From Stentor roeselii (taxonomy: Eukaryota; Ciliophora; Heterotrichea; Heterotrichida; Stentoridae), in the NCBI GenBank assembly GCA_006503475.1, contig RSEH01000010.1, forward strand, positions 62,001 through 126,000: a stretch of DNA of 64,000 nucleotides, given 5' to 3'. Shown one piece after another: positions 47,184 to 58,038 of this stretch; the first letter of the stretch is position 1, and each line of letters begins with the position of its first letter. The notes beneath the pieces were generated by a model, which did not search any database, was not told the DNA's origin, and was given only the letters and a program-made list of their open reading frames with translations. Position numbers and translations under genes: made by a program.

Positions 47184-49796
47184 CTAAGGCTGAGGAGAAT
47201 CTACTCTTAAAGGCGAATTTGAACGAGAACTGAAGAACACAGTTGGCTTATTTGCTCTGTTTCCAGGTGAAGGAGACGGTGTGCGTATATCAGCTCTTCT
47301 TATACTGTGCAACTTGATATTTTTACTAGGTAAGATATCTAAAATATTCACTCTCTGCATCATTTGTGTAGAGTTTGTAGGAGTTTCAATACTTTCAACA
47401 CTGATCTTATAAGGAACTATATCACTTGACTGTCTTCTGGAGTAATTGACTTTTTCATCTTTTCTTAAAAATCTATCCAAAAGTGCACGAATTTCATTAG
47501 TCCTGAAAGGTCCAACACCCAGTCCTCCGATTCCATATTTAACAACGACATCAGCGAAAGACTCTTTCGAAACCGAGTACAAGTTGCTTTTTTCATCAAT
47601 AAAACACTCATTTAAAATCTTTTCCACATACTTATCCTCAAGTCCAGGTTCCAATTCCCTTAACACCCTTTCAAAGTCCTTCATCTGAACCTCTTCAATA
47701 GACCTGATCCTTTTTTCCACTTCCAATCTTCCCTGCAATAAAAACTCTTCAAACAAATCAATAACCGCATAAAAAAACTCACTTTTTTTTATAATAAAAA
47801 TCGATTCATCAATTTTACTCACAGTCAAGTTCAAGTACCTCAACATTGTTTTCGCCGTCTGTCCTGAATATTCTCCTAAAAATTTATTTAAATCTTCAGA
47901 GTTGATAAAAATTCGACTTTGTTCTATTAAAAAATTTGACAAATTCTGAGAAGTTTCAAGACTGATAAGAAAATCTTGCTCATGAGAAGTGAGGATGTTT
48001 TTAAGTATAAGAATAAGAAAATCTTCATATTCAGTTGATTCTGGCTTTAGTCTTAAGACAAGTCTTTGACCTGCTTTTTGGAACTCAGGGCTGAGGTAGT
48101 CTTGGATTATTTTAAGAGAGTCGAAAAAGCTGATGTGTCGGTCGTAACTGTCAGAATCTGCCGATGCGTAGTAGTTAAACTCATTCCAAAGCTGGGTAAG
48201 GAGAATGTCTAAGTGGTATGGAATGTCTGACTCTGGACTCACCATTTTTTTTATGATAAAAGCGAGTGGCTCTGATTTTTCTTCTGAATAAACGCAGAGC
48301 ATCATTCGGTTCATTTCTTTTTCGCATTCGTTTGTGATTTTGTATAGTCTTTTCATGTAGATTATCAGGTATTTTGATGATGTTTTTGGAAGTTTTTTGT
48401 TGTGGATTCGCGCTCGGTCTGATCTCACTTTTTCTTGGATGAACATGTCGAAAAATTCGAATAACTTTAAAGGCTGCCAGTAACTGAAACGTGTTGAATC
48501 GTTTGAAGGATCATCGAGTGATGGTAGAACTACTTTTGACTGAAGCCAATTTCGTTTCCATAACCTAAAGAAATTACTTCTAAGTCTTTTAATCGACCGA
48601 ATAAGACGAATCAAAACTTGTTTTTTCATCTCATATTTAGTATCATGTTCAGTTTTCACTAATGCATCCTGATTACTTTTAATATTTTGTTTTAAATCTT
48701 GAATTTTTTTCGATTTTGATTCAAGATCTTGATGTTTCTGTCTAATTTTTTCCTGAATCCTCTTCATTTTAAGTGACTTCTGATCATCAATCTGATGTTC
48801 AATTTCTTCAATTTCCCTTTTCATCACCTTAGAAATTTGTTTTAAATCATCAATATCTTGTTCAGTCTTAACTCCAGCAATTTTTTTTTCATTGAATTCA
48901 ATTTCATCCTGCAGATTCTTCAAAATAACTTCTTTCTCACTAACCTCCTTCAAAATTTCCTCAAATTGTTTCGAAACATCAGGATTTTCTTTAATTTCAT
49001 CATCAATTTCCTGCCGAGTTTCAGTTAATTTTTGTAAATTTTCCTCTTTTTTTCTAATTTCCTTCTTCTTTTGCTTAATAATATGTTTAAATTTCAATTC
49101 TTCAGCCTTTAAAAACGCGAGTTCTTTAGCAGCTTCTTTAAGTTCATTTTTTAAGTTTTTTGCAGTTTCAGCTTGATCATTATGAGACATTTTTTTAACA
49201 CCTTCTTTAGCGAGATATCCTTTGAATTCATAAATTCTTTCTAATAAAGCGATTTCTTTATCAACTTCAGCGCGTTTTACAAAACTTTGGACATGATTTT
49301 CAAGTTCCTGAAGACCATCGACATCAGTGAGTTTTTCTGTCAAAGTATGTAAAAGTTGTTGGGAAGATTTGAACTTTTTTATTTGTTTTGACTGAATATC
49401 TGAAATTTGCTTGTCAATGACAGACTTTTTGTCAGAGTTCATCGTTTTCAGCCCTTCTAAAAAAGAGAAAAGCTGGTCAATGAGTTTCGATTCATAAGCA
49501 GTTTGAGCTGATTTCAATTCAGAGTAAACAGAAAAGTTGCTTAAAAAATGTTCAGAAGGAACTTCAAGCTCTTCTTTAATTTGAAACAATTCTTTTAACT
49601 TGCTTAAAATATACTCAGTCCTAAGTTGTTCCTGATAAGCAAGGTACCCAAGTTGTTCATCATGACTAATTTCATCAAGTCTGTGAAAATCTTTCCTATC
49701 CTCTATTTGTTTATTGACCTCGGAGGTAATAAAAGAAGTTTTCTTGATTTCTCCTTCGTAGTACGATATTGTTGATTTTGCAACAAGACATCCCAT
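47184..49796 (-). CDS. Large coiled-coil protein with MGC acylation start
   Basis: 870 residues from the first true ATG, MGCLVAKS, a myristoylation/palmitoylation context, so probably anchored at the membrane or cortex. Long coiled coil at about 60-400; residues 420-700 are helical; a degenerate EF-hand-like pair may lie near 720-790 (MKDFERVLRELEP, then SVSKESFADVV). C-terminus Ser/Pro-rich. No family recognised. Confidence 0.78.
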   Translation of the reverse strand: MGCLVAKSTISYYEGEIKKTSFITSEVNKQIEDRKDFHRLDEISHDEQLGYLAYQEQLRTEYILSKLKELFQIKEELEVPSEHFLSNFSVYSELKSAQTAYESKLIDQLFSFLEGLKTMNSDKKSVIDKQISDIQSKQIKKFKSSQQLLHTLTEKLTDVDGLQELENHVQSFVKRAEVDKEIALLERIYEFKGYLAKEGVKKMSHNDQAETAKNLKNELKEAAKELAFLKAEELKFKHIIKQKKKEIRKKEENLQKLTETRQEIDDEIKENPDVSKQFEEILKEVSEKEVILKNLQDEIEFNEKKIAGVKTEQDIDDLKQISKVMKREIEEIEHQIDDQKSLKMKRIQEKIRQKHQDLESKSKKIQDLKQNIKSNQDALVKTEHDTKYEMKKQVLIRLIRSIKRLRSNFFRLWKRNWLQSKVVLPSLDDPSNDSTRFSYWQPLKLFEFFDMFIQEKVRSDRARIHNKKLPKTSSKYLIIYMKRLYKITNECEKEMNRMMLCVYSEEKSEPLAFIIKKMVSPESDIPYHLDILLTQLWNEFNYYASADSDSYDRHISFFDSLKIIQDYLSPEFQKAGQRLVLRLKPESTEYEDFLILILKNILTSHEQDFLISLETSQNLSNFLIEQSRIFINSEDLNKFLGEYSGQTAKTMLRYLNLTVSKIDESIFIIKKSEFFYAVIDLFEEFLLQGRLEVEKRIRSIEEVQMKDFERVLRELEPGLEDKYVEKILNECFIDEKSNLYSVSKESFADVVVKYGIGGLGVGPFRTNEIRALLDRFLRKDEKVNYSRRQSSDIVPYKISVESIETPTNSTQMMQRVNILDILPSKNIKLHSIRRADIRTPSPSPGNRANKPTVFFSSRSNSPLRVDSPQP

Positions 49797-49810
49797 TTTC
49801 AATTATCTAA

Positions 49811-51310
49811 CTATAACTTCCAGGCGTTTCTCATCATCAACTCGAAGTAATCATCACGGTCGATACTTGCGCTTACGTCTTTATAGTAATCTTCGAACTC
49901 TTCTAAAGTGACCTTCCCGTCCTTGTTGATAGTGTCCCATTGACTCGCGAAGTCTTGAAGGATCTGTTCTCGAGTTTTTTTTCCTGCTCTGAAGTCAGGA
50001 TGGAAGGAAACGTCATAGACACCGACAAGATCATCGAGGGTGACTTGTCCATCTCCTGTTTTATCAAGTTTCTGAAAAGCGAGTCCCACCAAACGTTTTC
50101 TGGAATCATTTAAGTCTCCCCTTAAAGCTCTTAAAAACTCATCATAACTGACCTTGCCATCTAAATTTCTATCAAAATACCTGAAAAGTCTTTCATAGTC
50201 CAAAGGACTTAACTGGTGCCCATTTTCTCTAAGTCCCCATTCAAATTCATTCTTGTCTAAAGCCCCTCCTCTGTTATTATCAATTCTTCTAAATACTATT
50301 CCAAGTCCTCTGATTCCATGAGCTCCTCTTCTCAACAGCTCTTTTTTTACTTTGTCTACAACTGCGTAAGGGACTTCTCTACTTGAGTTGAACTGGTTGT
50401 TATCAACGGCGCTTCTTGAGGCAAATAGAGGAGTGAGTTCTTCGTATATGAGCCTTCCACTGCCTGAAGTGTTGTACTTGTTGAATAAAGCGTTTATTTC
50501 AGTGTCGTTGAAGACGCAGCCTAGTCTTTCAAGAGCTGATTTGAACTCGTTTAGACTTATACCGCCTGAACAGTCAGTGTCGAAGAATCTGAAGAGACGG
50601 ATCATTACTTTACCTTCGTCTTCTGTGCTTTTTGTCTTTTGACGGATTTTTTCATAGAATATGTCGTCGATTTGAGATAGTCTTTGAGGAGTCACGTAGT
50701 CTCTTCCTGAATTTATTGACCAACACCCTGAGAGAAGGTTCACGAAGTACTCGTCGTTTTCTTTTGGAATTGTAGCATTCAGTGATGAGTAGTAGCTTAG
50801 GAAACCTTCTTCGGAAAGTCTGTCACCTTGGGAGTATTTTGAGATTGATGAACGGAATTCAGCTAGGACTGTCTCGGATGTCTTTTCTCTGGTCACAACT
50901 CTTGGATGACTTCCAGCCTGAAACCTATTCAATAAATCATTGACACTAAGCAATCCAGACCTAGCAGTATCCAAATACTGAAAAGCCGCCTTGACCGCGC
51001 TGAGTCTTCTATCAGACATATCAGACTGAAGCGCCTGAAGAAACTCAGCAACAGAAATTTGACCATCGTTATTTTTATCATAATAACGAAAGAGTTCCGA
51101 CTGTTCCTGAGTCGAAATGAAGAGTCCGACTTTACTTAAAAAGTTTTCGAACTCATAACGGTTCAAACTTCCAGAGTTGTCCTTGTCACATTCCTAAATT
51201 TTAAATACGTTGAAGATTTCGAAGATTCGCTCCATTCCGTCGTATTTACGAGAAAAGAGCTGGAATCGCAGCTTGTTTTGGATTTGAGGGAGTTTGTTCT
51301 TCCAGTCCAT
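49811..51310 (-). CDS. Double calcyphosin-like EF-hand protein (two exons)
   Basis: 494 residues after removal of a 15-nt intron at 51194-51208. The true start (MDWKNKLPQIQ at 51310) and the first EF loop (DKDNSGSLNRYE) appear only when spliced. Two tandem calcyphosin-type modules: each has an RYxDxNxDGxxSxxEFLxAL loop, a helix pair and a closing EDYY/LSYY...NAW region; the second ends VSASIDRDDYFELMMRNAWKL almost as in vertebrate CAPS/CAPSL. Several loops have full Ca2+ ligands. Calcyphosins are Ca2+ sensors common in ciliated cells. Confidence 0.9.
51194..51208 (-). other. 15-nt intron in the calcyphosin gene
   Basis: Coding strand GTATTTAAAATTTAG, holding an in-frame TAG; removal joins FEIFN to ECDKDNSGS, completing an EF-hand. 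A at position 10. Confidence 0.92.
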
Positions 51311-52099
51311 TTTTATGGAAGGAAAATGTTGAAGCTGATTTGGATTGGGTTAAGGTTGAAGGACTGGCATGGGTGGTTTGTGGATTTTTTTAGTTTAATT
51401 AACATTGTTTCAAAGAGTTTCTGTAGAAGGTTTGTTATAAATGGAATTTTACTATTTAGTCATGGGGTTTACTTGTGATGTCTGGATTATGGACTTAGAT
51501 GAGATTTTAGATCAAGATCAATGTTTTGATGATTAGATTATCGTGAAATAGGTTTTTGAGATTTTCACTGATGATGGAAACGAGGGTTAGATGGTAGTTG
51601 CTACAAGATTTACCTGTAATCTTTATGTAAAGGTGTTTGCCTTAGAAATTACAGCAGCTTATGTCACTTGAAATGTCTTGATTTCTACAGAGAGTTATAA
51701 GATTTCGATTTGAATAGTTTCAAGAATTCATCTAAAGATATTCGAGGTTTGTGAAATATTAGAGTGGCTGGAATATATATTATCAAATTAAGAAATTATT
51801 AATCAAGAATATTTTGTGCCTAATAATGTTACTCTATTTAGAATCAACTCCTTGCTGATGAGTAATATTCTGATATAAGTGATGGCTATAATAGAAGGGT
51901 CGTGAACAGTTCTAGTTCTCTCAGAGACCCATTAATATTGAGTTGTTTAACATTATCCTTGAGAGAAATATTTAAATCTTTAAGTCTTTTTGCTGGTTAT
52001 AGAGAAAGTGTTTTGTGAAGGATAAGTCATAAGTTCGAAAGGAACTCACATGATTTGTGGTAAGTTCTTAACATCTTGATTTCGCATAAACATCTTTGA
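51311..52099. other. ORF-poor region upstream of copy B
   Basis: G/T-rich near 51330-51560, then mixed. One frame near 51474-51980 has an RNY-like codon pattern but is cut by many stops, so it may be an old gene. No start, no domain recognised. Confidence 0.35.
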
Positions 52100-53120
52100 T
52101 CCCATCAAGTATTTAAAACGCAGGATATGCAGTAATAGTGCCAAAATAACCTAATAGTTTATTCGAGATTTTAGCTTGAAATCCTAAATATTGTATTCAA
52201 ATTCAGAATTCAGAGATTTTTTCTCCAAAAATCAATGTGTCTGGTTCTCCTGTTTCTTTAATAGAAGCATCTGCAGTGTGAATGCAGGTGGATCTACCAT
52301 TGTATATTGAGGTCATTAGGAAATTTGGAAGACTATAGCTTAAAAAATAAGCTAAACTCATCTTAAACTACTCTGGAATAATATTTAATTGAGAATGGAA
52401 GCTGATGCTATGTTTGATTGTTCGCTATCCAAGACAATTTTATTTTCTGGTAAATAAATATAAAGTAGTAATTCGAAATTTCTATAACTCTGATTTAATT
52501 CAAAATAGCAATCTCTTATATTCACCTTAAAATAAGGATCATCAATTTGCTAAATCATGCATTGATTAATTAGAGAGTTGAAAAGATATTCCTTAAATTA
52601 AATCTATTCAATATTTGACTTCCACTAAATATCTAGTTTACAATCAACTTAATAGTTGCTTAATGCAATTTAGGATTAATAAGATGATGTGCCTGCTTAA
52701 TTTGATAACAATAAATATACAATTTTTAATGTCGAGTAGAATCCAAGACGATTCGAATCATTTTTAAACCGATTTATGTACCGAAACAACAGCCCTGACT
52801 TTCAATCATAAAGGTTATTGTAGTAGAACTGGAAGAAGAGCCTCAACTTAATAATCACTAAAATTATCCGAAATTTTGCTTATAATAAATTTTTTTGTTA
52901 AAGTTTCTTCCTTAAAGCACTCAGTAGACCTTCTAGTAAAGGAAAACTTCATCTCATGCTCTTTCGAGCTAAAATATTTCATGGTCTTCGAACGATAATT
53001 TTCTAGTCCTAAGCAATAAATAAAAATTCAACATAAAAAATTGATCCAAAAAGTCTTACTCCAATTAAACAGTTACTCACTCAGGAAGCTTGGAAACCAA
53101 TACGAACCAAGTTGATTATA
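52100..53120. repeat. Diverged duplicated segment, copy B
   Basis: Colinear partner of 14081-15080 (matching blocks given there). No long ORF in either orientation. It lies immediately upstream of the first K+ channel gene, as copy A lies upstream of the kinase-RBR gene. Both copies run in the same direction on the top strand. Confidence 0.5.
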
Positions 53121-53320
53121 TTTTTAAATTAATTATATAAATAAATAGATTTTTATGTGTATTAATAAATGCTTTTAATATAAGTGTTGATCAATAATTG
53201 AATCTAATTTTTTTCAAAAAGTTATAAAATATTACAAATTACTCCCATAATTTTTAGAAGCCCATAGTTCTCAAAAAAAAATATATAAAGAAAATATAAG
53301 GTTATTCACAATAATTCAAA

Positions 53321-55335
53321 ATGGATGAGTTTCGTATTCCTAATTCTATCGACCCTCTAGAACCAAATAACTTCAAAGAAAAATTAAAATTTCGAAAGCT
53401 TTTAAGTCTTCAAACCACCCTAAACTCCTCTCATTCATTAAAAATAGATACAGAAAAAACAGATCTTGATACAATTTCAAGAAAAGAATCAAACTCAGCG
53501 AGAATATCAACTGAAATATCTTCAAGATACGATTTTGATTTAATCAGAAGCAGAAAAGATTCAAGAATTTCACATCGTTCAAGATTCTTGATCCCATCAT
53601 CTTCAATTATTTTAAAATCTTTTAAAGTCCAAATGATTCTCTTATCATGCTACTCTGTAATAGTTTCTCTCTACTACCTCGCATTCTTTGACATCAGTTC
53701 AACTCTTCATACCACTGATGATGTGGTCACAGCTTTCTTTTGCCTAGAACTACTTTCAAAGTTTTTCCAAGAAAAAGTAACAAAAACTGGAAAGCACCTC
53801 ATACTTCAAAAAGAAATCATTAAAAATTACTTAAAATCTGATTTTTTTATTGATTTTATTGCTTTATTTCCCTTTGGGTTATTCGTAGATCCTTATTATG
53901 AATATCTGGCCCGTTTGACGAGAGTAAGAAATATGAAAGGATTTTTCAGGATAATCAACATGAATAAATGGGCAGGTAGAATCTCTTTGTTTATTCATGG
54001 AGGAGAGTCTTATTCGAAAAGCAGTTTCAGCTGTATCTCAAATACCTGACAAGCATTTTCAAGAAAATCATTCTTATGGCTTTCGTGACTTATCTCTTGG
54101 CTTGTCTTTGGTTCTTTTATATTAGAAAAGTTTATGAATATAATCCAAACAATGAATCTTTTTTTCAGCTCAAACATTTGAACCAGCAGTCAAAGACTGA
54201 TATTTTCATTAAATGCTGGTATTTCATGTTTACTACACTTGCTACTGTTGGGTATGGGGATATTGTTGCTAGAAATAAGTATGAAATGGGGTTGTTGACT
54301 TTTGTAGTCATTTTGGGAACTGCTTGGTTTTCCTATATATTGGCTAGTTCGATACAAAAAATAAATAAAATCAATGATTTAAATAATGTTTCTTCAAAAA
54401 GACTCGAACTGTTTTTGTGGCTTTCATCTATTGAGAAAAATTCAGGAAAGCTTTCTCCTTGTTTGAAAAAGAGAATCATTACTCATTTTAACTATAGCTG
54501 GAAGCACGATAGGATAGGGTCTTTCGATCATTTATCATATAGCACTACAATCGATATTTCTACTACTAATGATCGTTTCTTTAATCTACTTCCTCTAAAT
54601 ATTAAAAATCAGCTACTAGAAATCTTCGTATCAGACTTCATTTATTCATTCATCCGATTTTTTCGATATTTCGGTGAAGAAAAATACAAAATCACTTTAT
54701 TTTTTCAGCCAAGATTTTTTTCAAAGGGCGAATTCCTTCTCGAATTCAATAAAAACCCAAACGAAATAATTTTCGTAAGAAACGGGATCATTTCAATAGG
54801 AATAATCGAAGGAGGACAATCAAAACTCCAAGACGAAAAAAACTGGATTGAATTGACCTGGTTTTCAAATCCCTTCATTGTAGGAGAATACGCAGCTCTT
54901 AAACACCTCAGGTCTTTTCTGGCCTTTCGAGCGAAAAGTGACATTCAAGGCTACTCTTTAAGTACCAAATTATTTCTGAAGTTTATCAAAAGGCATAAAA
55001 TTCAACTTGAGCATTATTTAAATGAAGTAGAGCAAAACTATATGCCTCTTATAGTAGAGTCAAAATATATTTTAAACATTGAGCTTAGTTCTAGTCAATT
55101 TCTAAAAAAATTTTTGATTCCTTCCAAAAATAGTAGTTATATTTATAAAGGACTTCTTAGAACAAATGTTATTTTTTCTGTTCTTCAGAAAAATAAAAAA
55201 GATTTAACTGAGGATTTTTTTGAGTCTCAAAAGAAAATTCAAGAATTTCTTGAAAGAAGAGAAAAACTTTTAAAAAAAATTCGAAAAAAATCGTTGATTT
55301 GTCTTAGTAGGGTTAATAAAATGATGCCTCACTAA
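53321..55335 (+). CDS. Cyclic-nucleotide-type K+ channel, frame break inside
   Basis: Two frames, 53321-54049 and 54076-55335, together match the paralogue at 56031 along its length: N-terminal cytosolic part, S1-S4, then LTSIFKKIILMAFVTYLLACLW (S5), pore ATVGYGDIVARNKYEM, S6 and a cyclic-nucleotide-binding-like C-terminus (FSKGEFLLEFNKNP, GEYAALKH). The frames differ by one base near 53990-54015. A 15-nt intron cannot explain it; a non-canonical 14- or 17-nt one (GTTTATTC...) could, as could a sequence error or real damage. K+ selectivity follows from GYGD. Confidence 0.75.
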
Positions 55336-55492
55336 AGCTTAAGAAGATATTTTTAAATCCTTTCCATTTAACCAATAATAAATCCTTTTAATCTTAAATA
55401 ACACTGAAAAGTTTTTTCCGACATTTTATTTTCATTCGACCCTTAAGTCAATATATATCCTCAAATAACCCTCAATATAAATCATATAAATA

Positions 55493-55960
55493 ATGTCATC
55501 TAACTGTTTAATTAGTGTATTTTCCTGTTGCTCAAGAAAAAAACGTGAAATCGCTCCACTCGACATAACAAGCGTGGCAGGTCACCTGCAGTCCACAGGA
55601 ACTCAAACACATCCTGAAACCGGAAGTCCTTTGCCATCTCTACGTCTTTCAGACCGTGTTTCTCACAAGCCGACGATAATGGTCAGAAGTGGAAACAGTT
55701 TCCAAAGTCAAAGTTCTGACGATTTTTCAAAGCTCAGCATAAAAAATTCCCCAATTTTTCCTAACCGCGATCAGTCAAACTTCTTCTTGATTAAAGAAAA
55801 AGGATATAAAGACTGGAATTTAAACTCTTTCACTCATAGAAAATCTTTACCGAAGCTGAACCCGGCGACTCCGGGTCGAGGACTTGCTTGTCGACTACCA
55901 GAAATAAAGAGAAAAGATTCTTTAAGAGTTGGTGAAATAGAAGAAATCGAAAATGAATAA
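55493..55960 (+). CDS. Small Ser-rich protein, possibly membrane-attached, unknown
   Basis: 155 residues: MSSNCLISVFSCCSRKKRE, a short hydrophobic start with a Cys pair followed by a basic patch, then a disordered Ser/Pro/Lys-rich chain. Could be palmitoylated. Sits between two channel paralogues, on the same strand; no family recognised. TATAAATA precedes the ATG. Confidence 0.55.
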   Translation: MSSNCLISVFSCCSRKKREIAPLDITSVAGHLQSTGTQTHPETGSPLPSLRLSDRVSHKPTIMVRSGNSFQSQSSDDFSKLSIKNSPIFPNRDQSNFFLIKEKGYKDWNLNSFTHRKSLPKLNPATPGRGLACRLPEIKRKDSLRVGEIEEIENE

Positions 55961-56030
55961 AAGTTTAAATTTTATTAGTTTTCAATGTTTAATCAAAAAG
56001 TATGATAATAAAAGCTTTATAATTAAAGTT

Positions 56031-57995
56031 ATGAGATTATCTGAAATTGGTGGTAAAAATTCTCTTGATTCACCTCAGCAGCCTCGAAAACGTATTTTTA
56101 GTACTGAACTTCAAGAAAAAACTGAAAATCACATTGATTTGACTTTAATCAATGAGCCGAATAGCTTTCATGTGGCATTTGGAAGAAAAATTAAACGTAG
56201 GCAAAATATAACAAATCCTGAAGAAATTTTTCAGTTTTTACAGAGAAAAGAAACGATTCATAAGGAATTGATTGAAAGACATCTTAAGATAACGATTTGT
56301 CCTGAGAATAGGTATTTAAAGTGTTTTAAGAAATTTACAAGTGTTTTGGTTTGGTATTCTGTGATTATTTCTTTAAGCTACCTGGCTTATAATGATGACA
56401 TTAGTGATCATACCATAATTGATGATTTTATTTGGGGATTTTTTTTGATTGAGTTTATTCTCGAGCATTTTACATGTTATTACAACATCAAGAAGGAAAA
56501 AGTTGCGAATATTCCTTTGATTTTCAGACATTATGTAAAAAAGACCTTTTTCATAGACCTTATTTCACTTTTGCCACTAAGATGGTTTGGACATCCTTTT
56601 AGTGAATACATGCTAAGGACTCTGAGAATATTTAAAATGAAAGATATCACTAAACTATTTGATATCAACATGATTTCAAATTACATTTCAAGACTTTTTT
56701 ATGTTCCAGGATCATTTTCTGATAAACGACTGAAACATAAGTTAAATCTTATATTCGATATTCTTATCATAGCAGTGAAAATGTTATTAGGGACTTATTT
56801 TTTTGCTTGCACCTGGTATTCATTTTCGAATATGATCCAGAGAAAAGACTACGAAAAAATCGATTTCTATAAAAAGTTTGATATTGAGCGTAAGTCAAAA
56901 GGAAGTAAGCTAATGATAACCTGGTACTTTATTTTTACGACTGTCGCGACTGTTGGATATGGAGACTTTTCCGCTGTCAACAAATACGAAATGGGTTATG
57001 CCATTCTGCTAGTTCTTATTGGGTCTACTTGGTTTGCTTTCTTGATGGGGAAATCAGTGAAAATTATCGAATCGTTAAGTGATTTGAATGGGTTGAGGGA
57101 CATTAGAGACAGCTTAAGCATATGGATATCAAATATTGATGAGAACTATTCACATTTACCTTATAAATTAAAACAAAAAATTATTTTGCACTACTTAAAC
57201 CATTGGCAAAATGATAGACTTCAAGCATTGAGATATATTGTTTATAAAAACGGACTTGAAGATAGCTATATTTACAAACCTTACTTCAATGAAATGCCAG
57301 AAAAACTTAAAAGGAGTTTAGTGGATTATTTTTACTGTGAAATTTATTATCAGTTCATTCATTTTTTTAAGTATTTCGATAAAATTAAGTATGAACTTAC
57401 ACTTCATCTACACCCTAGAGTTTTCACTCCTGGGTCGTTCATTTTGAAATTCAATAAGATTCCTCATGAAATCTATTTTATAGATTATGGTTCTTTTTCT
57501 ATTGGCGTGAATAAGAAAGAGGATTGGAAAGAACTCAGTGTTGTCACCAAGAAATTTTTAATCGGTGATTATTTTATACTCACTGGAATCAAATCATTTG
57601 TAGGCTTCAGAGCAAATAGCACAGTTCGAGGATTCGGTCTTCCAGCTCATATCTTAAAAAGATACATAAAAGATTACAACATAGACTGTAAAGACTTCAT
57701 AGAATTCGTCAAATCTGGATACAACTCACTTCTCGATGACTCAACCAGCATTTTAAGTAATACAGAATTCAAAAGAACTTCGATTTCCCTGATAAATTCC
57801 CCTCCCAAGTGTTCCTGGAGACGATTACGAGCAAGTTTAACTTTCGAAGACATCCCCAAACCCGAAACCTCAGTTTTATCTCAGGCAGATTTAGTAACTG
57901 AAGGTCTAACCCGTTTAAAGACCCAGAGATCAAAGTTAATAAAAACAATCCGAAGTCGTTTAACCAACCTTCTACTATCTCGTCTAACTCCTTAA
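56031..57995 (+). CDS. Cyclic-nucleotide-type (EAG/HCN-like) K+ channel
   Basis: 654 residues from MRLSEIGGK; an in-frame ATG 26 codons earlier overlaps the preceding gene and is less likely. Six membrane spans; S4 is weak (LRTLRIFKM). Pore WYFIFTTVATVGYGDFSA gives K+ selectivity. After S6 come the C-linker (SDLNGLRDIRDSLSIWI...LPYKLKQKIILHYLNHW) and a CNBD-like beta roll (FTPGSFILKFNKIPHEIYFI); its phosphate cassette looks altered, so nucleotide binding is uncertain. Ciliates use large families of these for membrane potential and ciliary reversal. Intact paralogue of the gene at 53321. Confidence 0.88.
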   Translation: MRLSEIGGKNSLDSPQQPRKRIFSTELQEKTENHIDLTLINEPNSFHVAFGRKIKRRQNITNPEEIFQFLQRKETIHKELIERHLKITICPENRYLKCFKKFTSVLVWYSVIISLSYLAYNDDISDHTIIDDFIWGFFLIEFILEHFTCYYNIKKEKVANIPLIFRHYVKKTFFIDLISLLPLRWFGHPFSEYMLRTLRIFKMKDITKLFDINMISNYISRLFYVPGSFSDKRLKHKLNLIFDILIIAVKMLLGTYFFACTWYSFSNMIQRKDYEKIDFYKKFDIERKSKGSKLMITWYFIFTTVATVGYGDFSAVNKYEMGYAILLVLIGSTWFAFLMGKSVKIIESLSDLNGLRDIRDSLSIWISNIDENYSHLPYKLKQKIILHYLNHWQNDRLQALRYIVYKNGLEDSYIYKPYFNEMPEKLKRSLVDYFYCEIYYQFIHFFKYFDKIKYELTLHLHPRVFTPGSFILKFNKIPHEIYFIDYGSFSIGVNKKEDWKELSVVTKKFLIGDYFILTGIKSFVGFRANSTVRGFGLPAHILKRYIKDYNIDCKDFIEFVKSGYNSLLDDSTSILSNTEFKRTSISLINSPPKCSWRRLRASLTFEDIPKPETSVLSQADLVTEGLTRLKTQRSKLIKTIRSRLTNLLLSRLTP

Positions 57996-58038
57996 CTAAC
58001 TAATTGAAAATCCAGATTATTACCTTGTAGTTACCTAT

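Noticed and set aside
51278-51478. 66-codon plus-strand ORF
   Set aside because: Overlaps the first exon of the calcyphosin gene in antisense and lies in G/T-rich DNA.
51474-53100. Recoded gene: a long protein-like frame if TAA/TAG were Gln and TGA Trp, also tried in copy A
   Set aside because: With no stop codons any frame is open. The two copies differ by insertions and deletions that are not multiples of three, the best-looking frame changes along the segment, and all real genes here use the standard code. Decay or non-coding DNA explains it better. A codon-substitution test on a proper alignment would settle it.
55953-56030. 26-codon N-terminal extension of the second K+ channel
   Set aside because: Its ATG overlaps the end of the preceding gene; the ATG at 56031 has a better position. 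Not excluded.
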